From Gymnogyps californianus (taxonomy: Eukaryota > Chordata > Aves > Accipitriformes > Cathartidae): a stretch of 64,000 nt of DNA. A program made the position numbers and the translations under genes. Positions 41,700-52,254 of the stretch are shown here, one piece after another (within the stretch, counting starts at the first letter, position 1; every line of letters starts with the position of its first letter). Location of the stretch: the NCBI RefSeq assembly GCF_018139145.2, contig NC_059475.1, forward strand, positions 15,093,437-15,157,436. The letters run 5' to 3'. The notes below the pieces were generated by a model, which worked only from the letters and a program-made list of their open reading frames with translations, did not search any database and was not told where the DNA came from.

Positions 41700-42010
41700 A
41701 TAGTGAGTAATTAGCCCCTTAGCATCCCCTTTCTCCAGCAATGCTTCATCCTGAGCTGGCTCTTTTAAATAGCTCCAGTCATGGCTGCCTTTGTTGAGCT
41801 TGGAAATTGTGCACATATGAGAGAAATTAAGCCCTCATTTAACAGGGACACATGCCTGTCAAGTCCAGAGGAACAAAGGCTGGTCCCTAGGGGCTACTCA
41901 GCTCCCTGAGGCTGCCACTCATTCTGTTAGCAATGCTTACCCTTTACAGATTGTGTATAAAACCCAATAAATCATTTCATCTGCTCTGGTTAATATACAC
42001 ATGAGCCTGG
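41700..42010. promoter_or_regulatory. Candidate intronic enhancer block with two SOX motifs
   Basis: This stretch is free of simple repeats and denser in GC than its surroundings. CTTTGTT (41789-41795) and AACAAAG (41872-41878) are SOX/HMG-type motifs in opposite orientation. It also contains TAATTA-type and CATATG-type words. Inference only. Confidence 0.3.
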
Positions 42011-43539
42011 GACTTTCTTCAAAGTATTTTTTTCTTTTGCTTGCAACTCCATTCGTTTATTAAGAGGTGACCTACGTTTGCTAGAGGGTAGCCAGGTTTT
42101 TACCTTTATGTAATAACATTAATGTCTGTGAAGTAAACCTGAAACATTTACTGTCAGAAATAAAGACATTTGATGCTACATCTATTTCACAGAGGAAGTG
42201 TTTTATTACTCTTTAATGGTCAATAATCATCAGTGTCTATTGTATAAATTGCTAGTATATTCTGTTCCTCCTAAAGTTACATCTGAAGTGTATGTATATT
42301 TCAACTGATGGTAAAACAACAGGGTAAATAAAATGACAGATGTGTAGCCTTGCCTAGGAAGAGAGTCTTTTCTCAATTAAAACAAACCGAACAGGAAAGT
42401 AATATAATGAGGAAATTATTTTAGTTTTGTTCTTTACAAAGTGTTATCACAAAGACGCATCTATACTATCCTGGATAAAACAAAAGAAAAAGGACTTTGA
42501 TGATCAAAAAAAAAAAAATATTAATTGCAGAAAGTGATAACTGAAGTAAACACATGCAAGACAAAAATATTCATACACAATATATCAGCTACCTCCAAGT
42601 GCTCTATGGTGGATGGGCACAATTATCGCCAAATATAAATGCACACACAGAGCAGTGGAATATTTTACAGTGAACAAAAAAAAACCCAAAATGAAATGCT
42701 GTCATTTCCACGTGAGCTCTTTTTGTTTTTAAAAAGAGGGCCTAATTCTGTACTTCTAGTATTAGACTGACATAAGTGGAGAGAACATGAACACCACCAG
42801 TTGAGGAAATGGCACTGCATTCAATGAAGCAAAACTCTCACTAAGTTGAGCATGAGTTTTTCCTTATACTTGAGTGTAGGATTAAGCTAATAAAGACACG
42901 TTAGTGGTGTAGAATAAAAACAAATTAAAGTGCAGAGCTATATCTTCTTTCCCTGAAATGGTGAAAGCAATATTTCAATGCCTGCTATTAACATGGATCT
43001 TTTTTTGTTTTGTCCACTCCGCAATTTTTAACTAACACATTGAAAGCATGCCATTTCTCAAGCAACAATATTACGCTTTGTATTTAAAACCACAAAATAA
43101 AGAGGGCTGACTGTTCTGACAGCCTTAATCCTGATGATACTGGGAGCCTCAAGTAAAAAGAAACTGGTACAGCATGGAGTTTTCCCTGCTCAGCAGGCAG
43201 AGAAAAAGCAGTTCTGGATTTGATAAGTAAAACCAGATAGAGTCGATGGTTATATGCTGAAGTCTTGCAATTAATGGGAAACACCAATAGTCCAATGAAC
43301 TTGCATATCAGTGGGGTCTTTGAGAAGGCCTTTTCTCCCATCTTGTTAAAAACTCATCTACTGTACAACTGTCATGACTTCTTTTGTGTAAAGAATTGTG
43401 TGTGCTCCACTGTCATCAGAGGGGAAAAGAGATAAGGTATCAAGACTCCAGGTCCCATTTATATATTAAAAAAAAACCCTGCATGTTGTTATCATTGATA
43501 TTTTTCAATGCAAATTCGTGTCAATGTGGCAACGAGAAG

Positions 43540-43640
43540 TGCCTGACAGGATCATGACCTCAATATGTGGTACTTTACAAATACGAAGCTGTGGCCCCTT
43601 GTCCTGAAAGATCTGACAGTCAGAAGAAACTATTGTAAGA
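43540..43640 (-). repeat. Ancient amniote repeat tail, reverse copy
   Basis: The plus strand reads CAGGATCATGACCTCAATAT, TACTTTACAAATACG, CCCCTTGTCCTGAAAGATCT and GACAGTCAGA. This is the reverse complement of the tail family seen at 27395-27550: ctgatcc, tgtacag, gcagggac and cttacaatct landmarks occur in the expected order. It is heavily diverged. Confidence 0.55.
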
Positions 43641-45240
43641 GTAGTTTCTTCTTTTTTAACTAGGATGAACTGAATCCTAGTTAAAAACAGCAATCACAGT
43701 TAAAAAACGTCCAACCTTAGACTATAATCAAAGGCTATAATTCAGTGTAAATTTATATTAAAACCAAGATATTAACAAATAATTACCTTATGAGAACAAG
43801 TTCCTGTAAAGAAAACATGATACTATTATACCACCCCCCTGCAATCCTAAAAGTGGTAGAAATGCAATAAATAACCTATTTCTTAGGAATAAAAAAACTG
43901 TACAATGCAATGCACATATCTACATTGTTCAACTTAATAGGGATCTACAGCTCCTCCTCCACCATATACACATAAAATGCATTTCTGAATAATTAACTGA
44001 ATAGAAATCAAAAAGGTAAGAGACTGGGTCTGCTATGCAGTCACAGCAGTCAGGAATGATTCTGTAAGTATAAGTAAATGAAAAGTAAGCCCTTATCAGT
44101 AAAAATAAGTTTGTCATAAAAGTAGGTCATTCTGGAAAGAGTCTGACTAAACCTAATTTGTGTGAGTAAGGATTGGGTCCAAATTCAAATCTCGGGTCCA
44201 AAAGTCACAAAACAAAGGAAAGACTTTCGTTTCAGCAGAATTTGGTTCATTCCTCAATACCCGTATTGGATTTACCTGGTTAACAGAAGATCTGTTTCTA
44301 GAGTAGGCCATAAACAAGCATTACCCAGGCTGGTTTTTTCCCCTTGAGCAAAACTGATCAGAAACTCTGAGCCACTTTATCCACCTACTCTTTACAGATA
44401 AAAATGCAAAAGGTTGCCGTGAAAACAAGGGAGAATATGCAAAGGTGTTATATGCTATATATGCCACTGACATAACACTTTAATAGGATATGCTGTAATT
44501 TCCTGCAATTAATATCTTAGCAGAGCTATAAAGGCTTTTTTCCAAAATTATACCATTGCGTTTACAACACTAAAATTAATGTTGTGTCAACCTTTCCATT
44601 ATAAGCCCCCTTTTTCAGAGGTTTATAACTTGGCTGTAAAAATATGTTCTGGCCTAAAATGTGGCATGCAAGATCTCCATTTAGAAGCAGCCATTTTGAT
44701 TAATAAAAAACATTATTTAATGGTTGTTTCAAGTAAGTCTTCTGAATGCCCTACAAAATGTGTGAGGGACGGCCAAGTAATCTAGGCATTCTTTGAACAA
44801 AAAATTATTTTCTCTCCACAGTAAGCCACTGTTCAAAGGATGTTTCACAGCCATGGAAGTTGCTCCACATCTGTAAGGAAAATACATGCATTTGGGAAAC
44901 TACAGACTTCTTCAGTGAGAGTAGTCTCTCCAGTTGCCTCTTTCTGTATGACAATGGCTATACTTCTGGCCAGCAGCTTGACCACATGAGAGACTCAAGC
45001 TAGCTGAAAAGGTTTTCATTTGAGGCAGGGGAGTGGGTGAGAGGAACGAACAAATATTTCTCTGTCTGGCTGAAGTGGATTCACTCTGGCTAAAAGCTCC
45101 ATCAGAGTAAATTAAGGCAAGTGATAAGCTGACAGAAAGTCATGATAGAAAAGACGATCAAGACGTTAGAGAACCACCCTATGAATTCTGAAACCACAGA
45201 TTTCAGATCTGTCAAATTTCATATAAGAACTGGATCAAGT

Positions 45241-45395
45241 CACTTAGGAAATTTAACTTAGGTGCTTAAATTAGGAACCTCGTTGTCTAATCAACAGAAG
45301 GTAATTCACAGCACCTGGACTGCTTTATATATGGAGCCAAAAGTCCTAATTCAGTCACCCAAATTAGATACCTAAAATTAGATGCCCCCAAATAT
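45241..45395. repeat. Palindromic amniote repeat
   Basis: The left arm (about 45254-45273, TAACTTAGGTGCTTAAATTA) and right arm (45361-45380, AAATTAGATACCTAAAATTA) are imperfect inverted repeats. GCACCTGG and GGAGCC occur between them, as in the amniote repeat with taggtgcctaaat...cagcacc...ggagct words. Confidence 0.5.
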
Positions 45396-45409
45396 CTATA
45401 TGCTTTTTA

Positions 45410-45480
45410 TTCTGCCTCAAAATAGTGTTGTGAGGATAATACACTTCAGCTTATGAGACACTCAGATATGCAGTACAGAG
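45410..45480 (+). repeat. Possible ancient SINE-related fragment
   Basis: AATAGTGTTGTGAGGATAAT and GAGACACTCAGATATGCAGT resemble a recurrent amniote repeat segment (tgttgtgaggataaat...gaagcactcagatactat). Short and low confidence. Confidence 0.35.
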
Positions 45481-47171
45481 GAGACAAGTATCCTGAAAAG
45501 ATATCACCAATAAAATTCAATGGATGGAAAAGGCAAAGCTAGAAATGTGATAGTAGATTTCTTCATACAAATCACTCATCATCAGAGCAAAAAGCAAGTG
45601 CCATACCTCCTCCTCTGAGAAAAGTTTGTTTCTATATTCATATTATATAAATTGCTTTGTCAAACAAGGAATCTCAGTCTGTGCTTAGGCTATTAGGTAT
45701 ACATTGCACTATCCACTTTATTTTGTTACCTGTAGCAAGCACCCACACTACTCATTTATCTACCTGATCTAGATTTTAAACTAACTATATGTTCCTCCAA
45801 CTGGTTAATCTCTCACTTACAGAATAAAAATGACAAATACATTACTTTAAAATAAAGTTCCCTAACTCAAAAGTGCCCTTCCATACTGTGGGGCGGTGAT
45901 GTGTCTCAAGATGGATTTCACACTTCACCATCAACTGTGAATTTCTTTGCTTTTATTATTTGGTGTTACAACTTTAATGTTTTCTTAACATACTGTCATT
46001 TTGGGTGGGTGAATAAGATGAATTCAGCATTTCATAATGCACCATTGTATACTGTTTACATCATTTATTTTCTTTTTATTGAATGATTACAAACTTCAAT
46101 TTAAAATTAATAACATTTTGTGGGAGTTACTGCATGTGAATTAAGTGTGGTGATGTCAGTGCATCCCTCTGGAATTTAAAAGATATTTCACTGTGTTATA
46201 TCATGTGCCGCACAGTATATCAATTTTTATTTCCCATCCCTCAAGTATGGAATGCACACTGTGTAACTTCTTAGATTCTCAATATAGACATAATTTACCC
46301 AAGCTGTGCAAATGCCCAACTTGCTGAAGATGATATATACAAGATTTATATAAAAGACTAGTTCTTTCAAACAAGCAAAAGTCTTGCATACAACACAAGC
46401 CACCATATTATCTAATTATTTGGGGAGAGGGGGTTCTAATGTAACAGACAAAAGGAAATAGGGTGTAAACTGCAGTAATAAACCAACTTTTCCTTACTTT
46501 AACAGCAACTTTAAAATTAGATAGGTAAATTCCAGGCAAGGCCATTCACCTTTCCTTGAGAGCTATACTTCGACATTTTTGGGAGTGTCTGGATTGGCTG
46601 GTTGCATAAGACAGTGAATATTAGAAATATTCATTCACTTTACTTTTACCTATATGCCATCGAATGTATACCAAATGTTAAACAGCATCTGGTTTGCTCA
46701 TTTACCAGTTTGCACATACTACTACTTTCTTTATGTGAATTCATAATTCCTGAGTGCATTCAGAGAGCAATGCACTTACTTCTTCCTTGCTGTCAGGACA
46801 TTAAATGTATTTTAAATAAGTTTTTATGCTCAAATTGATTCAGTAATACACTTGCATTCTGGAGCATTCCCACAATTACAACTAAAACCATTTTGATTCT
46901 TTAGGTCAGGATTCAGTTGATCTGGTAAATTTAAGATTTTACTGTGAGATTTCAAAAAGTACTTTACAATTTATTTGCTAAATGCTTTTGGCCTTTTTAT
47001 GTGGGGCTGTACTTCATCATCTTCCTCCAAATACTTGCTTCTGCAGACAGAAATTTTGACCTCTGATATCATCACATTCCAGTCTTGCCTGTATATCTGA
47101 ATATCTCCATAAATCAAGACATTTCAATACTAACATTTATTAACTATTTTCTTTATTCACTATCTCCTGAT

Positions 47172-47767
47172 TGTCATGGTTTAACCCCAGCCAGCAGCGA
47201 AGCACCACACAGCCGCTCCCTCACTCCTCCCTGCTCCCAGTGGGATGGGGAGGAGAATCAGGAAAGAAGGTAAAACTCGTGGGTTGAGATAAGAACAGTT
47301 TAATAACTAAAGTAAAATATAATACTAACAATACTAATAATGAAATATAATTATAATAGTAATGAAAAGGAATATAAGAAAAAAAAGAAGAGGGGGACAA
47401 AAAGGAAAAAAAAAAAAACAGTGATGCACAACGCAATTGCTCACCACCCGCTGACCGATGCCAGAGCTGCAATTAGCCCCTCCCAGCCAACTCCCCCTGT
47501 TTATATACTGGGCATGATGTTCCATGGTATGGAATATCCCTTTGGCTAGTTCAGGTCAGCTGTCCTGGCTATGCTCCCTCCCAGCTTCTTGTACACCTGC
47601 TTGCTGGCAGAGCATGGGAAACTGAAAAAATCCTTAAGACAAGCACTACTTAGCAACAACTAAAACATCAGCGTGTTATCAACAGTATTCTCACACTAAA
47701 TCCAAAACACAGCACTGTACCAGCTACTAAGAAGAGAGTTAACTCTGTCCCAGCCGAAACCAGGACA
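47172..47767 (-). mobile_element. Solo LTR, avian ERVL-like endogenous retrovirus family
   Basis: This 596-bp element starts TGTCATGG and ends CCAGGACA as written on the plus strand, so it has TG...CA LTR termini. It is flanked by a 5-bp duplication, CTGAT, at 47167-47171 and 47768-47772. A 5-bp target-site duplication fits an ERVL-type element. It is the reverse-oriented relative of the LTR at 51664-52254: shared landmarks include a TATA-like TATATAA (47501-47507 reversed), a simple A/T-rich region and an ATTAAA polyadenylation signal (47299-47304 reversed). No gag, pol or env sequence adjoins it, so it is a solo LTR left by recombination. Its transcriptional sense matches SOX6, so its poly(A) signal lies in the SOX6 pre-mRNA sense strand. 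The copy of the CRE present in its sister LTR is degraded here. Confidence 0.9.
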
Positions 47768-47786
47768 CTGATGAATGCATCAAATA

Positions 47787-47826
47787 GGGGGGGGGGGTGG
47801 GTTTAAAAAAAAAAAAAAAAAAAAAA
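47787..47826. repeat. G11 run followed by A22 run
   Basis: Eleven guanines (47787-47797), TGGGTTT, then 22 adenines (47805-47826), starting 20 bases past the LTR end at 47767. Two adjacent homopolymers are prone to sequencing and replication errors. Confidence 0.85.
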
Positions 47827-48140
47827 TGCAATGCAAATCTTGATTGTTTTCCCTCTTGGCCATCATATGGCTGTCAATCACAAAAATCACCACGGAAAAA
47901 GTAACTAATTAGAAATGAAAGGCCAGTATCTTAGGCAGTTTCTGTCAGTCCTGGGATATGTTTCAATGTAACGCTGATGTAAGACCTGAAAAAGAGCTGG
48001 TGTGCCCAAAAGGTTGCCTGTTTTTTCCAACTACATCTATTTGTCTACTAAAACAAATTACATCCCCTAAAACCCCTGCCTCATTTATATCTTTGATATT
48101 CCAACCACAATACTAATATTCAAAGTCCTTCCTCATATGA

Positions 48141-48258
48141 GGTGCCCAATTCTGCAAAGCCTGCTTATGTGAGTAACACTTAGATATACAAGTCATCAAA
48201 TACTGGCTATGCAAGTATTACTCAAGCAAATAAGACTTCACAGGATCAGCCCTGTTGG
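48141..48258. repeat. Palindromic amniote repeat
   Basis: The left side CCAATTCTGCAAAGCCTGCT and TATGTGAGTAACAC is mirrored on the right by GTATTACTCAAGCAAATAAG and ACTTCACAGGATCAG. It fits the common repeat with caatcctgcaaag...tgagtag...ctactca...ctttgcaggatt words. Confidence 0.5.
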
Positions 48259-49799
48259 TAGGCTGCCAGTTGGCTCAATTTCTGTTCCCAGTTATCCCTT
48301 TTAGTTTGTGCACATGCCACTTCGGAAGGAAACTGGTTTTCTGTGCTGGAGCAAATAGTGCATTATTACTGCATTACTCCAAATATTGCAATATTGCAAA
48401 GATCACATTATACAGACAGAGGGGGTGATGCAGAACTGTACTAGCAGAGGAATAGCACCAGAGAGGTTCAGAGGGGCATAAACTCTGCCAGACTCTTTGG
48501 GAGCTAGGACCAGGGTGTCTGGATCAGCAAGCACTGAGGCTGCCACAGCATGTCGCTCCACGCTTGGTTGGAACGGGCAGACCACCAGCTGAGAGTGACC
48601 CCTGGGCAGCAGTACAGGTGGGTAGAAAATATTTGCTTGATCCTCTGCTGTTATTCAGGAGATGGTTATAATCTGCCCTTAAATTAACAGGGCTCAGATC
48701 TGAGGCCCTTCTGTAAGCAAAGGCTGTAGAACGAGTGTTTGGGCTCAATAGAATCAATGAGATTTTAGCCCCTGGCTTTGACAGAGGCACGGCTGAGAAC
48801 AAGCCCTTAAGCCACTGGCAAGATTGCAACGCAGCATGCCCAGAGCGAATGAAGCAGCAGTACTTGATCTGGGGAGTATGGATGCCTGTGCCTTCATTTC
48901 CAATTTTAAAACACACGTGGGAGAGGGAAAGTGGGAGGGCAGCTACTATCATTTTCTGCACCAACATGAGCCTGAGAAACAATGACATTTACTTTGGTTT
49001 AACTAATTTCCACACATCAGATCATGTTCGGCACCCGGGTGCCAAAGTCCTATTCTTCAAGTCTGTTGAAATACCACTTTCCAAAACATGTGTGCTAACA
49101 TTTGGCCAACACCACCACAAGATCATTTTATTAACTTGTAGCTCATTTCATAGACTGCTGCTCATGTTGCTAACATATGCTATTCTACCATTTACTGCTC
49201 TATAATTAGAGAAGTCATATGAAAGAGATACACAAGGCTTAATTTTTGCATTAAATACAATTTGTTTAGACTCGAGTAGGCGAAATAAAGCTATTTAAAA
49301 GGAAAAAAAACATATAGTGAATTAGAAAACTGCAAGACAGCTAATTTAACTCTTAGAAGGTCACAGCAAAAATTTTAGAAAACCCAACCCCCCACCTCAA
49401 GACTGCATACAGTTTTAAGGATTGTGTTAAGAGTCAAACCCAGAACTACTTTCTGCTTTGCCAGGATAAATCTTGTTTCCAGGGGCTGAGGGCCTCAGGG
49501 GCAGAGTAGCTAGCAGGATCCTTGCAAATGGGGGACCAAAGTGCAAGACCAGAAGCTTAGGAGTAGTGCATGAGGGGTGAACCTTTAGCACGGTGTGTCT
49601 TTTTGCTTAGGCCATCGCCATGCTGTCATGCCAAAGCATTTTTAGTATGGAAGAGGCTGAATAAAGGATAGGGAGCATCACCAGAATATTTATTAAAGCA
49701 TGGGCTGCTCAGAGAAGGGAAGGATCCCACATCACTTCTCTTTCCACACAGCTGACAGAGAAAATTCCAAGCCAGCCAGCCACAAAGATGGCTTTTGTT

Positions 49800-50560
49800 G
49801 GAAAAAGCTGGACTGTAATAGACCTTTTGCTTGGGTAATTATGAAATAAGGACTTTAGAACTCATTAATAAGCCACCATGTAATAATAAATAAAATATGA
49901 AACATTTGACTTTGATGTTTAGTGTATTTGTCTTTCCTCCATTGGATCAGTTTCCATTTTCACTAAGCAAGTCATGAGCTGGACAGAAGCTGTGATGCCA
50001 TGCCTACAGCAGAGCCCCGTGAATTTGAATCAATGATTTAGCAGCCAGCTACAAGTTACAGGCACATAACAGCGTTTCTCTCTTCCATGTGCGCACAACT
50101 GCGTTGCAGAAGGGAGTTAGACATAGATTTTTTAAATACTGAACTGTTTAAAAAAAAGGAAAAAAGAAAAAAAAGATACCAATGACAGCTGGGAACCAAT
50201 TCATAAGCAAACTGGAATTTAAGGCAAATGTATCCTTTCTACTGTAAATTAATAAACTGCAGCTATAGTTTATTAAGCCACCACAATAATTTACATTTTC
50301 TACTGCCATAATCTTGACTGCTTATAAATTACAGTATTTTTACCTATTCTTTAATCCAGAAACATCATTATTAAAATGTTTGATGCAGGCTACAGTGCAT
50401 CTATCATTACTTGTAAAAGTTAATTAGATTAGATAAAAGAAATAATTAGATTTGCATTTTTATCCTGGTTTTAAACTTCCAAAGAAGATCACAACAGTGT
50501 GCCCGTGGGCAATTAAAAACAGCATACAGTAGTGAAATATAAAGGCAAAAAAGGTCTGTT
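49800..50560. promoter_or_regulatory. Candidate conserved non-coding block with homeodomain-type words
   Basis: The stretch carries many TAATTA-, ATTAAT- and TTAATTAG-type words (for example around 50415-50450, TAATTAGATTAGATAAAAG and AATAATTAG). It has little simple repeat apart from an A-rich run near 50150-50175. It reads like a conserved intronic element, but this cannot be shown from one genome. Confidence 0.3.
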
Positions 50561-51663
50561 TTTCCTGGCTAATTCATGATTGAAGATACAATTACAAAAT
50601 ATTTTAAGGGTTTGCTGAAGCTGGGGGCTATTCCTAGACTTCTAAGCTTTGTTTATAACTCTCACTCTCTTTCAAGGGAGTATCTGATGTGCATACCCTG
50701 CCAATAGAAGTATCAAATTGCTTTCAATGGCTTTATTTGGTCCTGTTCAGAGCTTGCTGGAAGGGGATCAGTTTCATAATCAATAACAAAAAAAAAGAAA
50801 AGAAAAAAAGGTGGGGGAGAATATTCCCTAGTGCCGGAACAGTAGCATTGCAATTGCTTTTTGCTTGTCAATGCTAAATACAGTTTACAAAGAGAGACAA
50901 CCTCAGAGAGCGTAACTGAACTGACAATAACTAGATTCCAGCTTGTGCATTTTCAGCAAGCTCACTGCAAGGAGCTTTAAGCTGTCTCCAAAAGGCAATA
51001 AATGGAAGGTTCGGCTCTTAAAATTGGAGGTCAGTTACATACTTAACGATGAAACATATCTTTAAATCTATTTCTACTATTATTATCCTAGCAAAAAATT
51101 AATTAACCAGGTCAGGGAGGCTATGAAGGCTAATGTGGAATGTAATTATTCCTGATCTTTAGACATGTACTTCACATAAAGAGATAGTCCTTATTCAGCT
51201 CACCAGGTACCTGAATTGTCAGTAGTTAATCATGGATAAGAAGAGAGACTCATTGGTTCAGCCTCTTAAGTTTTAAGTATGATTTGAATGATTCCTATTC
51301 AAGGACAGTTTAAATAGTTGTAATTTTTATGTTACCGTTCTTTTGTTTGTTTACTATCACTATAGTCATGTTCACTCTTTTTGACTGAAACAGAAAATGC
51401 AAGAACATTAATATGAAACTACAACAGCATGAATGTATAGATTAAAACTAGAAAAAAATTACCATTAGGAATAATTTCTAGTGGCTGAATTAAAACAGAA
51501 TACTTATGAGAGCAGAGGAAGCCAGTTTTTCTATGCAATGGAAATCATACTGATTCAAACAGAAAATGAAATGCTCTGCAATGGCATTGAGCATAGTACA
51601 GAGGAATAAGGTGAAGGGAAATGAACAAAAGCAGTTTGGAAAAGCTGTCACTGTAATACCCCC

Positions 51664-52254
51664 CGTCCTGGTTTCAGCTGGGATAGAGTTAATTTTCTTC
51701 CTAGTAGCTGGTATAGTGCTGTGTTTTGGATTTGGTAGGAAAATAATGTTGGTAACACACTGATGTTTTTAGTTGTTGCTAAGTAGTGTTTACACTAAGT
51801 CAAGGATTTTTCAGCTTCTCATGCCCAGCCAGCAAGAAGGCTGGAGGGGCACAAGATGTTGGGAGGGGACACAGCCAGGACAGCTGACCCAAACTGGCCA
51901 AAGGAATATTCCATACCATATGACGTCATGCCCAGTATATAAACTGGGGGGAGCTGGCTGTGAGGGGCGGATCGCTGCTCAGGAACTAACTGGGCATCGG
52001 TCGGTGAGTGGTGAGCAATTGCATTGTGCATCACTTGCTTTGTATATTCTAATTCTTCTAGTATTATTATTGTAATTTTATTATTATTATTATCATTATT
52101 TTTCTTCCTTTCTGTCCTATTAAACTGTCTTTATCTCAAAGCACGAGTTGTGTTTGTTTTTTTTTTTTTATTCTCTCCCCCATCCTGCTGGGTGGGAGGG
52201 AGTGAGCGAGTGGCTGCGTGGTGCTTAGTTGCCAGCTGGGATTAAACCACGACA
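51664..52254 (+). mobile_element. Solo LTR, same avian ERVL-like family, opposite orientation
   Basis: This roughly 590-bp element begins CGTCCTGGTTTCAGCTGGGA (family start TGTCCTGG with the first base changed) and ends TTAAACCACGACA. It has an intact TATATAAA box (51936-51943), a perfect TGACGTCA palindrome just upstream (51921-51928), a (TTA)n-rich region, an ATTAAA signal (52119-52124) and a T-rich/G-rich 3' part. No target-site duplication is clear: the left flank is a C run and the right flank is CCACT. No internal retroviral sequence follows. Its promoter would fire antisense to SOX6. The 131-codon frame running from its 3' end to 52624 starts at a non-ATG codon and resembles no retroviral protein. 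Confidence 0.88.
51921..51943 (+). promoter_or_regulatory. LTR core promoter: CRE palindrome plus TATA box
   Basis: Within the plus-strand LTR, TGACGTCA (51921-51928) lies eight bases upstream of TATATAAA (51936-51943). The full CRE is the classic CREB/ATF site. The sister LTR has a degraded version at the equivalent place (reading AACATCATG), so this copy either kept or regained the site. Promoter activity is inference. Confidence 0.6.
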
